Shown: positions 5,827-12,796 of the stretch, one piece after another | Layout: each line of letters opens with the position of its first letter | Position numbering within the stretch: position 1 is the first letter of the stretch | Source: Campylobacterota bacterium | GTDB taxonomy: Bacteria > Campylobacterota > Campylobacteria > Campylobacterales > Sulfurovaceae | NCBI GenBank assembly: GCA_011330645.1 | Contig: DRQB01000199.1 | Coordinates: 1-12,796, forward strand | DNA: 12,796 nucleotides | Direction: 5' to 3' | Notes under the pieces: generated by a model | Databases searched by the model: none | The model's input: the letters and a program-made list of their open reading frames with translations, nothing else | What the model was told of the DNA's origin: nothing | Translations under genes and position numbers: made by a program

Positions 5827-8010
5827 ATGTCACAATTACCAAAAATCATATGGTCAAAGATCGATGAAGCACCAGCATTAGCTACGTATTCATTGTTACC
5901 AATCGTAAATGCTTTTACTAAAGCAGCAGGCGTTGAAGTGGTTACTTCAGATATCTCACTTGCAGGTAGAGTACTTGCAGCTATGGGAAAAGCAGAAGAT
6001 GAACTCTCTAAACTTGGTGAGGTTGTTTTACAACCAGATGGAAACATTATCAAACTTCCAAATATTTCAGCATCTATTGGTCAACTTAAAGACTGTATCG
6101 CCGAGTTAAATGAGCAAGGTTATGACCTTCCAGCATTCCCAGAAAATCCAGCGAATGCAGAAGAAGAAGCAATCAGAGCAAAATATAACACATGTTTAGG
6201 TTCTGCGGTTAATCCGGTACTAAGAGAAGGTAACTCAGACAGAAGAGCAGCAAAAGCTGTGAAGAAGTTTGCACAAAACCATCCACACAGACTTAAAGCA
6301 TTCCCTGAAAATGCAAAATCATATGTGGCACACATGGCAGGTGATGGCGATTTCTACGGAAATGAAAAATCAGTCACTATGGACAAAGCACAAAAAGTCA
6401 CTATCGCACTTAATGGTAAAGAGTTAGCAACAATTGATGCACTAGAAGGTGAAATTCTAGATGGTACATTTATGTCTGTGGCTAAACTTAAAACATTTAT
6501 CGCTAAAACAATCGAAGATGCAAAAGCAAACGGTGTTTTATGGTCTATCCACCTTAAAGCAACGATGATGAAAATCTCTGACCCAATTATGTTTGGTCAT
6601 GCATTTACAGTATTCTTCCAAGAAGTATTTGACAAGTATGCAGATGAGTTTGCAGAGCTTGGTATTAAACCAAACCAAGGTATGTCTGATTTAGAGAAGA
6701 AAATCGCTGGACATCCAAAAGAAGCTGAAATCAAAGCAGCATTCCAAGCAGTAGTTGAATCTGATGCTCCAGAAATCGCAATGGTTGATTCTGACAAAGG
6801 ACAAACAAACTTTAATGCATCTAACGATGTAATTATTGATGCTTCTATGCCAGTTGTAGTAAGAGAAGGTGGTAAACAGTGGAACAGAAATGGTGACGCA
6901 GTTGAATGTGTGGCTGTAGTTCCTGACTCTACATATGCAATGTTCCACGAAGAAATGGTAGCAGATTGTGTAAAAAATGGTCAATACGATGTAACCACTA
7001 TGGGTTCAATGGCAAACGTTGGTCTTATGGCTCAAAAAGCAGAAGAGTATGGTTCTCACCCAACAACATTTGAACTTGAAGAAGCTGGAACTGTAACGGT
7101 AACTGCTGAAGATGGTACAGAACTTATGTCGTTTGAGTGTGAAAAAGGTGATATCTGGAGAATGTCTAGAGCAAAAGATATCCCTATCAAAGACTGGGTA
7201 AGACTTGCAGTTGAACGTGGTCAAATCGAGCAAGTACCTGTTATCTTCTGGTTAGATGAAAACAGAGCACATGATGCAGAGATGATTAAAAAAGCAAAAA
7301 AATATCTTGCTGATCTGGATACAGATGGTTTAGATATCCAATTTATGGATGTTACTGCTGCGACAAGATTTACAAATGCTAGAGTAAGAAAAGGTGAAAA
7401 TACTATTGCTGTTACAGGTAACGTGCTTAGAGATCACCTTACAGATATGTACCCAATCTTAGAGCTCGGGACATCTGCTAAAATGCTTTCTATTGTACCT
7501 TTACTTGCTGGTGGTGGTCTTTATGAAACTGGTGCGGGTGGATCTGCACCTAAGCACGTTGACCAATTCTTGGCTGAGGGGCACTTAAGATGGGATTCAC
7601 TTGGTGAGTTCTTGGCATTGGCTGAGTCATTAAGATTTATCGGTCAAAAACATTCAGATGAAAAGCTAGCTGCATTGACTGCAGGACTTGATGTTGCAAA
7701 CGAGGGTTACCTTGATAACAACAAAGCTCCATCAAGAAAAGCTGGAGAGCCTGACAATAAAGCTTCTCACTTCTACGTAGCACAATACTGGGCAGAGGCA
7801 CTTGCAAATGGAGAGAATGCTGAACTTGCAGAGAAATTTGCTCCTGTAGCTGCTGCATTGAAAGAGAATGAAGCGAAGATTATCGAAGAGCTTCTTGCTG
7901 TTGAAGGTAAAGCGCAAGATATTGGTGGTTACTTCCATCCAGATGATGCAAAAGCAGAAGCTGCGATGAGACCATCTGCAACTTTAAATGCAATCATTGA
8001 CGCTATCTAA
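5827..8010 (+). CDS. icd: Monomeric-type NADP-dependent isocitrate dehydrogenase
   Basis: This enzyme oxidatively decarboxylates isocitrate to 2-oxoglutarate with NADP, or runs the reverse carboxylation in a reductive cycle; it is cytoplasmic. At 727 aa it fits the monomeric family (about 740), unrelated in length to the 400-aa dimeric form. Residues matching the Azotobacter vinelandii enzyme are present: substrate site Ser126, Asn129, Arg133 and Arg139 (in SAVNPVLREGNSDRR), Lys249, Tyr408 and Arg535, and metal ligands Asp338, Asp536 and Asp540. His577, Arg588 and Arg637 correspond to the residues that hold the NADP 2'-phosphate, so NADP rather than NAD is predicted. AAGGA (5816-5820) is six nt before ATG. 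It heads the TCA block; a 196-nt spacer full of stem-loops separates it from mdh. Nearly every arginine is AGA, suggesting strong expression. Confidence 0.97.
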   Translation: MSQLPKIIWSKIDEAPALATYSLLPIVNAFTKAAGVEVVTSDISLAGRVLAAMGKAEDELSKLGEVVLQPDGNIIKLPNISASIGQLKDCIAELNEQGYDLPAFPENPANAEEEAIRAKYNTCLGSAVNPVLREGNSDRRAAKAVKKFAQNHPHRLKAFPENAKSYVAHMAGDGDFYGNEKSVTMDKAQKVTIALNGKELATIDALEGEILDGTFMSVAKLKTFIAKTIEDAKANGVLWSIHLKATMMKISDPIMFGHAFTVFFQEVFDKYADEFAELGIKPNQGMSDLEKKIAGHPKEAEIKAAFQAVVESDAPEIAMVDSDKGQTNFNASNDVIIDASMPVVVREGGKQWNRNGDAVECVAVVPDSTYAMFHEEMVADCVKNGQYDVTTMGSMANVGLMAQKAEEYGSHPTTFELEEAGTVTVTAEDGTELMSFECEKGDIWRMSRAKDIPIKDWVRLAVERGQIEQVPVIFWLDENRAHDAEMIKKAKKYLADLDTDGLDIQFMDVTAATRFTNARVRKGENTIAVTGNVLRDHLTDMYPILELGTSAKMLSIVPLLAGGGLYETGAGGSAPKHVDQFLAEGHLRWDSLGEFLALAESLRFIGQKHSDEKLAALTAGLDVANEGYLDNNKAPSRKAGEPDNKASHFYVAQYWAEALANGENAELAEKFAPVAAALKENEAKIIEELLAVEGKAQDIGGYFHPDDAKAEAAMRPSATLNAIIDAI

Positions 8011-8022
8011 GTGTCATACTTC

Positions 8023-8041
8023 GCGAAGGGTTTTCCTTCGC
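8023..8041 (+). terminator. Stem-loop after icd, possible terminator or 3' stabiliser
   Basis: GCGAAGG (8023-8029) pairs perfectly with CCTTCGC (8035-8041) around GTTTT, 12 nt after the icd stop. It is followed by AACCAC, not a T tract, so it may not terminate efficiently. It may instead protect the icd message or mark a processing point. Confidence 0.45.
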
Positions 8042-8053
8042 AACCACTTCTTA

Positions 8054-8076
8054 AGTATCTAGTGTAAAAAGATACT
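8054..8076 (+). other. Stem-loop in the icd-mdh spacer
   Basis: AGTATCT (8054-8060) is perfectly inverted as AGATACT (8070-8076), with a 9-nt A-rich loop. No T tract follows. It is one of four foldable elements in this spacer. Confidence 0.45.
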
Positions 8077-8078
8077 CT

Positions 8079-8094
8079 TGAGACATCTGTCTCA
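8079..8094 (+). other. Compact stem-loop in the icd-mdh spacer
   Basis: TGAGAC (8079-8084) pairs with GTCTCA (8089-8094) around an ATCT tetraloop. It starts three bases after the preceding hairpin ends and has no T tract. Confidence 0.45.
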
Positions 8095-8100
8095 CTTAAC

Positions 8101-8183
8101 ATAGGGTTGATGTAGCCTCTTTTGTCGCAAAGCATAATTGATAACAAACATTATGATTTATGTTTTGCTTTGAGGTCCCCTAT
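8101..8183 (+). other. Nested inverted-repeat element before mdh, possible structured leader
   Basis: Three co-linear stems nest inside each other. ATAGGG (8101-8106) pairs with CCCTAT (8178-8183), CCTC (8116-8119) with GAGG (8172-8175), and GCAAAGCATAA (8127-8137) with TTATGTTTTGC (8158-8168, one G-T wobble). Interior loops are asymmetric (9 against 2 nt, then 7 against 3 nt), and the apical loop is 20 nt. The element ends 23 nt before the mdh ATG. It could be a regulatory mRNA leader or small RNA. Alternatively a TATAGT at 8181-8186 could be an mdh -10, making the inverted repeats DNA sites. No known riboswitch class is recognised. Confidence 0.45.
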
Positions 8184-8206
8184 AGTTCTCACTAAAAGGA
8201 AGATTT

Positions 8207-9157
8207 ATGAATAAAGGTAAAAAAGTATCGATTATCGGTGCAGGAAATGTTGGCGCGACTGTTGCTTATTCACTTGCCATGAAGGGTGTATGTCATGAGA
8301 TAGTACTAAGAGATAGAAATATAGAGATAGCTAGAGGTAAAGCCCTAGATATGTCACAAGCTGCCAATGCTGCACGTATGCATACATTGGTTTCTGTGGC
8401 AGAAGAAGCCTCAGATATGGCAGGTTCTGATGTTGTAGTGATTACAGCAGGATCTCCAAGACTTCCAGGGATGAGTAGAGATGACTTACTCATGATAAAT
8501 GCAGAGATTACAAAACAAGTAGTAGAAGATGTAAAAGAACATGCACCAGATGCTATTATTATTATGGTTTCTAATCCTCTTGATGTGATGACTTATGTGG
8601 CATTGAAAGCTTCTGGTTTTCCAAAAGAGAGAGTTATTGGTATGGCGGGTATCTTGGACTCTGCAAGAATGGCCCACTTTATCCATGAGAAAATTGGTTA
8701 TGGTGCAGGACAGATTCGTGCTTCAGTAATGGGTGGACATGGTGATGATATGGTGCCTCTTCCTAAGTTTTCGACAGTTGCAGGTGTTCCATTAACTGAC
8801 GTTCTTGATGAAGAAGAGATTTTGGAAATCGTGGAACGTACTAAGGGTGGAGGAGCTGAGATTGTCGGTTACCTTAAAACAGGTTCAGCATACTATGCCC
8901 CTGCAAAATCAACAGCAATCATGGTAGAAGCTATTTTAAAAGACACAAAGCAGATTCATCCTTGTGCAGTACTCCTTGATGGTCACTATGGACACTCTGA
9001 TGTAGTTTCTGGTGTACCGGTAGCATTGGGTGCAAATGGAGTTGAAAAACTCTTTGAAATGACACTGAGTGAAAACCAGAAAAAGAAATTTGCAAAAAGT
9101 GTTGACTCTGTTAGAGGTATGATTGATGTACTTAAAGAGAAAAACTTTTTTGATTAA
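8207..9157 (+). CDS. mdh: Malate dehydrogenase, LDH-like type
   Basis: The enzyme interconverts malate and oxaloacetate with NAD in the cytoplasm. The 316-aa product has the N-terminal Rossmann motif GAGNVG (11-16) and an aspartate at the end of the second strand (Asp36), favouring NAD. Arg85 in SPRLPGMSR is the residue that separates malate from lactate specificity (lactate dehydrogenases have Gln there); Arg91 is the second substrate arginine. Asn123 (SNPLDVMTY), Asp151 and Arg154 (GILDSAR) and the catalytic His178 (GGHGDDMVPL) complete the active site. The length is typical. AAGGA (8196-8200) is six nt before ATG. fumC starts 25 nt downstream, so the pair is probably one transcript, perhaps with icd as well, since the spacer upstream lacks a canonical terminator. 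Confidence 0.97.
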   Translation: MNKGKKVSIIGAGNVGATVAYSLAMKGVCHEIVLRDRNIEIARGKALDMSQAANAARMHTLVSVAEEASDMAGSDVVVITAGSPRLPGMSRDDLLMINAEITKQVVEDVKEHAPDAIIIMVSNPLDVMTYVALKASGFPKERVIGMAGILDSARMAHFIHEKIGYGAGQIRASVMGGHGDDMVPLPKFSTVAGVPLTDVLDEEEILEIVERTKGGGAEIVGYLKTGSAYYAPAKSTAIMVEAILKDTKQIHPCAVLLDGHYGHSDVVSGVPVALGANGVEKLFEMTLSENQKKKFAKSVDSVRGMIDVLKEKNFFD

Positions 9158-9182
9158 TAGTAACACTTGTAAAGGATAAAAT

Positions 9183-10580
9183 ATGGAATATAGAATAGAA
9201 AAAGACACAATGGGAGAGATGCAAGTCCCTGCCGATAAATACTGGGCTGCACAAACACAAAGATCGGTACATAACTTTCAAATAGGTAATGAAAAAATGC
9301 CTCTTGAAGTGGTATATGGATTTGCAAACTTGAAAAAAGCCTGTGCTTTGGTAAACAACAGTCTTGGTCGTCTAGACGATGAAAAAACAAATGCCATCGC
9401 TAAAGCATGTGATATTGTACTCTCTGGTGAGCTTGATGATAACTTTCCATTGGTTGTATGGCAGACAGGTTCAGGTACACAGTCTAACATGAACATGAAT
9501 GAAGTGGTTGCTAACAAGGCAACTGAACTTCTAGGTGCAGATTTTACAAAAGAACATTTGGTACACCCTAATGACGATGTAAACAAAGGGCAAAGTTCTA
9601 ATGATACCTACCCAACAGGTATGCGTATCGCTGAAGTAGTGGCTGTAACAGATAATCTTATTCCTGCACTTAATCAACTTAAAAATACACTGGACAGCAA
9701 AGCAAAAGCATTTGCTGATGTGGTAAAAATAGGTAGAACACACTTACAAGATGCGACACCACTTACACTTGGACAAGAGCTCTCTGGGTATGTTGCGATG
9801 CTTGAGACAAATCTCAAACAAATTAATGATGCATTGGTGTATTGTAGAGAACTTGCCATCGGTGGAACTGCCGTAGGTACGGGGCTTAACTCTCACCCAG
9901 ACTTTTCAAATCTGGTTGCCGAACAACTCAATACCTTTATGGGGAAAGACTACGGTTTTGTATCTCAACCAAACAAATTCCATGCACTAACAGGACATGA
10001 CGCTGAAGTAGTACTTTCAGGAGCACTCAAGGCACTTGCAGCAAACTGTATGAAGATTGCTAACGATGTAAGATGGTTGGCCTCAGGACCAAGATGTGGA
10101 CTAGGCGAGATCGAAATTCCTGCGAATGAGCCAGGTTCTTCTATCATGCCAGGTAAAGTAAACCCTACACAGGCAGAAGCACTTACGATGGTAGCTGTGC
10201 AGGTGATGGGTAATGATGCAGCCGTAGGTTTTGCAGCATCACAAGGTAACTTTGAACTTAATGTCTATAAGCCAGTGATTGCATACAATATCCTCCAATC
10301 AACCAAACTGCTTGCAGATGCAATGAGAAGTTTTGATACAAACTGTGCAGTAGGAATTGAACCAATTAGAGCAAATATTGATAAATTCTTAAATGACTCA
10401 CTTATGTTGGTAACAGCACTCAATCCGCACATTGGTTATGAAAATGCAGCAAAGATTGCAAAAACAGCACATGCCAATGGTACAACATTGAAAGAGGAAG
10501 CCGTAGCACTTGGACTCATGTCTGCTGAAGATTTCGATAAAAATGTAAAACCTGAAGAGATGATTGCGCCTAAGGCGTAA
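9183..10580 (+). CDS. fumC: Fumarate hydratase, class II
   Basis: This cytoplasmic homotetrameric enzyme interconverts fumarate and malate without an iron-sulfur cluster. The 465-aa product matches the family length. Key motifs are GSGTQSNMNMNE (96-107) and SSNDTYPT (138-145). The catalytic base His187 sits in GRTHLQDATPLTLGQE, and the signature GSSIMPGKVN (318-327) carries the active-site serine loop (Ser319). All substrate-site segments look intact. AAGGA (9172-9176) is six nt before ATG, and mdh ends 25 nt upstream, indicating co-transcription. The last codons and the stop codon form part of an intrinsic terminator, so the transcript should end here rather than run into sucC. A class II rather than class I fumarase means this step does not depend on an oxygen-sensitive cluster. 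Confidence 0.97.
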   Translation: MEYRIEKDTMGEMQVPADKYWAAQTQRSVHNFQIGNEKMPLEVVYGFANLKKACALVNNSLGRLDDEKTNAIAKACDIVLSGELDDNFPLVVWQTGSGTQSNMNMNEVVANKATELLGADFTKEHLVHPNDDVNKGQSSNDTYPTGMRIAEVVAVTDNLIPALNQLKNTLDSKAKAFADVVKIGRTHLQDATPLTLGQELSGYVAMLETNLKQINDALVYCRELAIGGTAVGTGLNSHPDFSNLVAEQLNTFMGKDYGFVSQPNKFHALTGHDAEVVLSGALKALAANCMKIANDVRWLASGPRCGLGEIEIPANEPGSSIMPGKVNPTQAEALTMVAVQVMGNDAAVGFAASQGNFELNVYKPVIAYNILQSTKLLADAMRSFDTNCAVGIEPIRANIDKFLNDSLMLVTALNPHIGYENAAKIAKTAHANGTTLKEEAVALGLMSAEDFDKNVKPEEMIAPKA

Positions 10581-10588
10581 TCTTTTTT
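10563..10588 (+). terminator. Intrinsic terminator overlapping the fumC stop codon
   Basis: ATTGCGCC (10563-10570) pairs with GGCGTAAT (10574-10581), with one G-T wobble, around a TAA loop. A C and six T's (10583-10588) follow directly. The fumC stop codon (10578-10580) lies inside the 3' arm. GC core plus immediate T run make this the most canonical terminator in the window. Confidence 0.65.
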
Positions 10589-10589
10589 A

Positions 10590-10610
10590 GCTCCTGTTAC
10601 CAAAAGGAGC
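10590..10610 (+). terminator. Second stem-loop after fumC, possible backup terminator
   Basis: GCTCCT (10590-10595) pairs with AGGAGC (10605-10610) around a 9-nt loop. AACTTTCTCC follows, so the T tract is imperfect. It sits directly behind the first terminator. Confidence 0.4.
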
Positions 10611-10731
10611 AACTTTCTCCCACCTTTTTAAATAAGACAATTTTACTCTTAATTGTGTGTAGATATTTAACACATTCCAAAAAAACCTATGAACTCTTAT
10701 ATATTTAATCATATATTATTATGTTTAGGCG

Positions 10732-10737
10732 TATAAT
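10732..10737 (+). promoter_or_regulatory. Candidate -10 element (TATAAT) for sucCD
   Basis: A perfect TATAAT lies 27 nt before the GTG start, predicting a leader of about 21 nt. No -35 consensus is visible; the upstream region is AT-rich. The hexamer is the left arm of TATAATG-TATG-CATTATA (10732-10749), an inverted repeat spanning the -10 and the likely start site. Confidence 0.55.
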
Positions 10738-10753
10738 GTATGCATTATATAAA

Positions 10754-10759
10754 AAGGAG
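10754..10759 (+). promoter_or_regulatory. Ribosome binding site that sets the sucC GTG start
   Basis: AAGGAG lies five nt before GTG at 10765. It supports the rare start codon, and the encoded beginning Asn-Ile-His-Glu-Tyr-Gln matches the usual SucC N-terminus. Confidence 0.8.
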
Positions 10760-10764
10760 TACAC

Positions 10765-11937
10765 GTGAATATTCATGAGTATCAAGCGAAACAAATATTC
10801 CAAAAGTATGGTGTTCCAACACCTAGAGGTATCATCGCCAATACACCAGAGCAAGCGGTAGCAAATGCAGGTGAACTTGGTGGAAGTGTATGGGTAGTAA
10901 AAGCCCAAATCCACGCAGGTGGTAGAGGACTTGGTGGTGGTGTAAAACTTGCTAAATCAAAAGAAGAAGTAAGAGATTTGGCAACTGAGATTCTTGGTAT
11001 GACTTTGGTAACACACCAAACAGGACCTGAGGGAAAATTAGTTCAAAAAGTATATATCGAAGAGGGTGCAAACATTGTAGATGAGTTGTATCTTTCTGTT
11101 GTACTTGACAGAGCAGCTGAAATGCCTATTATCATGGCTTCAACTGAAGGTGGTATGGATATTGAAACTGTAGCACATGAGACACCAGAAAAAATCATCA
11201 AAATTGCAGTAGATCCTGCATTTGGTTTCCAAGGGTATCATGGTAGAGAGCTTGTATTTGGTTTAGGTATCACAGATAAAGCAGAACAGAAAAAGATGAT
11301 AGATTTTGCTAAAAAAGTCTATACACTGTATATGGAAAATGATGCTGAAATGATTGAAATCAATCCACTTATCAAAACAGCAGAAGGAAACTTCCTTGCA
11401 CTTGATGGAAAAATGGGATTTGATGACTCTGCACTTGGACGTCACCCAGATATTGAAGATATGAGAGATATTTCTGAAGAAGATCCAGATGAAAGAGAAG
11501 CATCTCAGTATGGTCTTTCTTACATCGCTCTTGATGGTGAGATTGGTTGTATGGTAAATGGTGCTGGTCTTGCGATGGGTACAATGGATACGATTAACTA
11601 TATGGGTGGAACACCTGCTAACTTCCTTGATGTTGGTGGTTCAGCAAATGCTGAGACAGTGGCAAAAGGATTTGAAATCATTCTTAAAAATCCAAATGTA
11701 AAAGCTATTTTTGTAAATATCTTTGGTGGAATTGTAAGATGTGACAGAATTGCAAATGGTATTTTGGAAGCAACAAAACTGGTAGATGTAAATGTACCAG
11801 TGATTGTTAGACTTGATGGAACAAATGCTCCTGAAGCAGCAGAGATTCTTAAAAATGCAAATATCGACAACGTAATCGCAGCAACAGACCTCGGTGATGG
11901 TGCAGCAAAAGCAGTAGCAGCGGCAAAGGGAGAGTAA
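10765..11937 (+). CDS. sucC: Succinate--CoA ligase (ADP-forming) subunit beta
   Basis: With SucD this subunit interconverts succinyl-CoA and succinate coupled to nucleotide phosphorylation. The 390-aa product begins with MNIHEYQAKQIF, as is usual for the family, encoded from a GTG start; there is no plausible upstream ATG. The N-terminal ATP-grasp domain carries Lys46 and the loop HAGGRGLGGG (50-59). The metal/nucleotide residues are Glu198 and Asn200 (EINPL) and Asp214. The C-terminal ligase domain has NGAGLAMGTMD (265-275), GGSANAETVAKGF (291-303) and NIFGGIVRCDRIANGI (318-333). Its stop is followed by a second stop (TAG) and then the sucD ATG. Its own promoter lies downstream of the fumC terminators, so sucCD and whatever follows form a separate unit. 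Nucleotide preference (ATP or GTP) cannot be read with confidence. Confidence 0.97.
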   Translation: MNIHEYQAKQIFQKYGVPTPRGIIANTPEQAVANAGELGGSVWVVKAQIHAGGRGLGGGVKLAKSKEEVRDLATEILGMTLVTHQTGPEGKLVQKVYIEEGANIVDELYLSVVLDRAAEMPIIMASTEGGMDIETVAHETPEKIIKIAVDPAFGFQGYHGRELVFGLGITDKAEQKKMIDFAKKVYTLYMENDAEMIEINPLIKTAEGNFLALDGKMGFDDSALGRHPDIEDMRDISEEDPDEREASQYGLSYIALDGEIGCMVNGAGLAMGTMDTINYMGGTPANFLDVGGSANAETVAKGFEIILKNPNVKAIFVNIFGGIVRCDRIANGILEATKLVDVNVPVIVRLDGTNAPEAAEILKNANIDNVIAATDLGDGAAKAVAAAKGE

Positions 11938-11940
11938 TAG

Positions 11941-12796
11941 ATGTCAATTTTAGTAAATAAAGATACAAAAGTAATTGTTCAAGGTTTTACAGGTGGAGAA
12001 GGTACTTTCCATGCTGAGCAATGTATGGATTATGGTACACAAATTGTAGGTGGTGTTACACCAGGAAAAGGTGGACAAACTCACCTCGGAAAACCAGTAT
12101 TTAACACAGTAAAAGAAGCTGTACAAGCAACAGGTGCTACAGTATCTATGGTATTTGTTCCACCAGCATTTGTTGGTGACGCAGTAATGGAAGCAGCCTC
12201 AGCAGGTATCGAACTTGCAGTGATTATTACTGAAGGTGCACCGGTACGTGACATGCAAGCAGCTAAAGCATGTGCGGTTAAAAATGGTATGATGACTATC
12301 GGGCCAAACTGTCCAGGTGTGATTACTGCTGATGAGTGTAAAATTGGTATTATGCCAGGTAATATTTTCAAAAAAGGAAATGTTGGTCTTATCTCTAAGT
12401 CAGGTACATTGACATACGAAGGTGCAAACCAAGTGGTTAAAGAAGGTTTCGGTATTACTACAGCAGTAGGTATCGGTGGAGATCCAATTATTGGACTTTC
12501 ATATAAACAACTTCTTAAAATGTTCCAGGAAGATCCAGATACAGAAGCGATTGTAATGATTGGTGAAATTGGTGGAGATCTTGAGATTCAAGCAGCGAAA
12601 TTCATTAAAGAAAATATCACTAAACCAGTTGTTGCTTTCATCGCAGGTCAAACGGCACCAGCAGGTAAAAGAATGGGGCACGCAGGTGCGATTATTTCTG
12701 GATCTGCGGGAACTGCAAAAGAAAAAATGGATGCTCTTGAAGCTGCAGGCGTAAAAGTTGTTGTTTCTCCAGCAGAAATTGGTAAAGCAGTAAAAG
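11941..12796 (+). CDS. sucD: Succinate--CoA ligase subunit alpha (3' end outside window)
   Basis: This is the CoA-binding and phosphohistidine subunit of succinyl-CoA synthetase. The frame is open from ATG 11941 to the right edge: 285 codons plus one base. The family is usually about 290 residues, so only a few codons are missing. The CoA-binding Rossmann start is GFTGGEGTFHAEQ (15-27), followed by GGVTPGKGGQTHLG (37-50). GPNCPGVI (121-128) contains the conserved Cys124. His247 in GHAGAIISG is the phosphorylated histidine. sucC ends three nt upstream, and the ribosome site AGGGAG (11927-11932) is inside the sucC end, so the two are translationally close and made in equal amounts, as their complex requires. 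Confidence 0.96.
   Translation, partial: MSILVNKDTKVIVQGFTGGEGTFHAEQCMDYGTQIVGGVTPGKGGQTHLGKPVFNTVKEAVQATGATVSMVFVPPAFVGDAVMEAASAGIELAVIITEGAPVRDMQAAKACAVKNGMMTIGPNCPGVITADECKIGIMPGNIFKKGNVGLISKSGTLTYEGANQVVKEGFGITTAVGIGGDPIIGLSYKQLLKMFQEDPDTEAIVMIGEIGGDLEIQAAKFIKENITKPVVAFIAGQTAPAGKRMGHAGAIISGSAGTAKEKMDALEAAGVKVVVSPAEIGKAVK

Noticed and set aside
8011..8206. A tRNA or known riboswitch in the icd-mdh spacer
   Set aside because: No cloverleaf with T-loop and anticodon geometry fits, and I recognise no established riboswitch core; only generic nested stems are supportable.
12560..12754. 64-codon plus-strand frame inside sucD
   Set aside because: It is an out-of-frame reading of the conserved sucD region that carries the phosphohistidine motif.
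1..12796. Mobile element, CRISPR array, toxin-antitoxin or defence island
   Set aside because: No transposase, integrase, spaced identical repeats, or nuclease/toxin genes are visible; all large genes are housekeeping or exported proteins.

Overview
The window carries housekeeping genes from a low-GC, AT-rich-promoter bacterium. The most likely source is a Campylobacterota (formerly Epsilonproteobacteria) chromosome of the Sulfurovum/Sulfurimonas kind. This rests on the monomeric NADP-type isocitrate dehydrogenase next to an LDH-type malate dehydrogenase, class II fumarase and sucCD, together with DUF302-like exported proteins, AAGGA-type ribosome sites and AGA-dominated arginine codons. The assignment is by inference; no marker RNA gene lies in the window.

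Layout. Positions 1-2292 hold the C-terminal two thirds of dnaE (replicative DNA polymerase III alpha subunit), cut by the left edge. Positions 2396-5189 hold two poorly characterised genes: a membrane-anchored DUF302-like protein of 198 aa, and a 653-aa secreted protein that appears to be built from several DUF302-like modules plus a coiled coil. A small convergent minus-strand gene (5351-5560) encodes a 69-aa secreted protein of unknown function. From 5827 to the right edge lies a block of citric-acid-cycle genes, all on the plus strand: icd (monomeric), mdh, fumC, sucC and sucD. sucD is cut by the right edge, probably within a few codons of its stop.

How the genes work together. Icd, Mdh, FumC and SucCD interconvert isocitrate/2-oxoglutarate, malate/oxaloacetate, fumarate/malate and succinyl-CoA/succinate. 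In autotrophic Campylobacterota the same enzymes run in the reductive (CO2-fixing) direction, but the diagnostic enzymes of that route (ATP-citrate lyase, 2-oxoglutarate:acceptor oxidoreductase, fumarate reductase) are outside the window, so direction cannot be decided here. mdh-fumC (25 nt apart) and sucC-sucD (3 nt apart) look co-transcribed. fumC ends in an intrinsic terminator that overlaps its own stop codon, and sucCD has its own promoter.

The less ordinary content is in the exported-protein region and the spacers. The two DUF302-like proteins each have exactly two cysteines in the mature part, at matching positions. The icd-mdh spacer holds a series of stem-loops and a nested 83-nt foldable element just before mdh. 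A 26-nt near-perfect palindrome precedes the 653-aa gene. A 115-nt segment bounded by 12-nt inverted repeats lies between the two convergent genes. I found no CRISPR array, tRNA, rRNA, transposase or obvious defence system.
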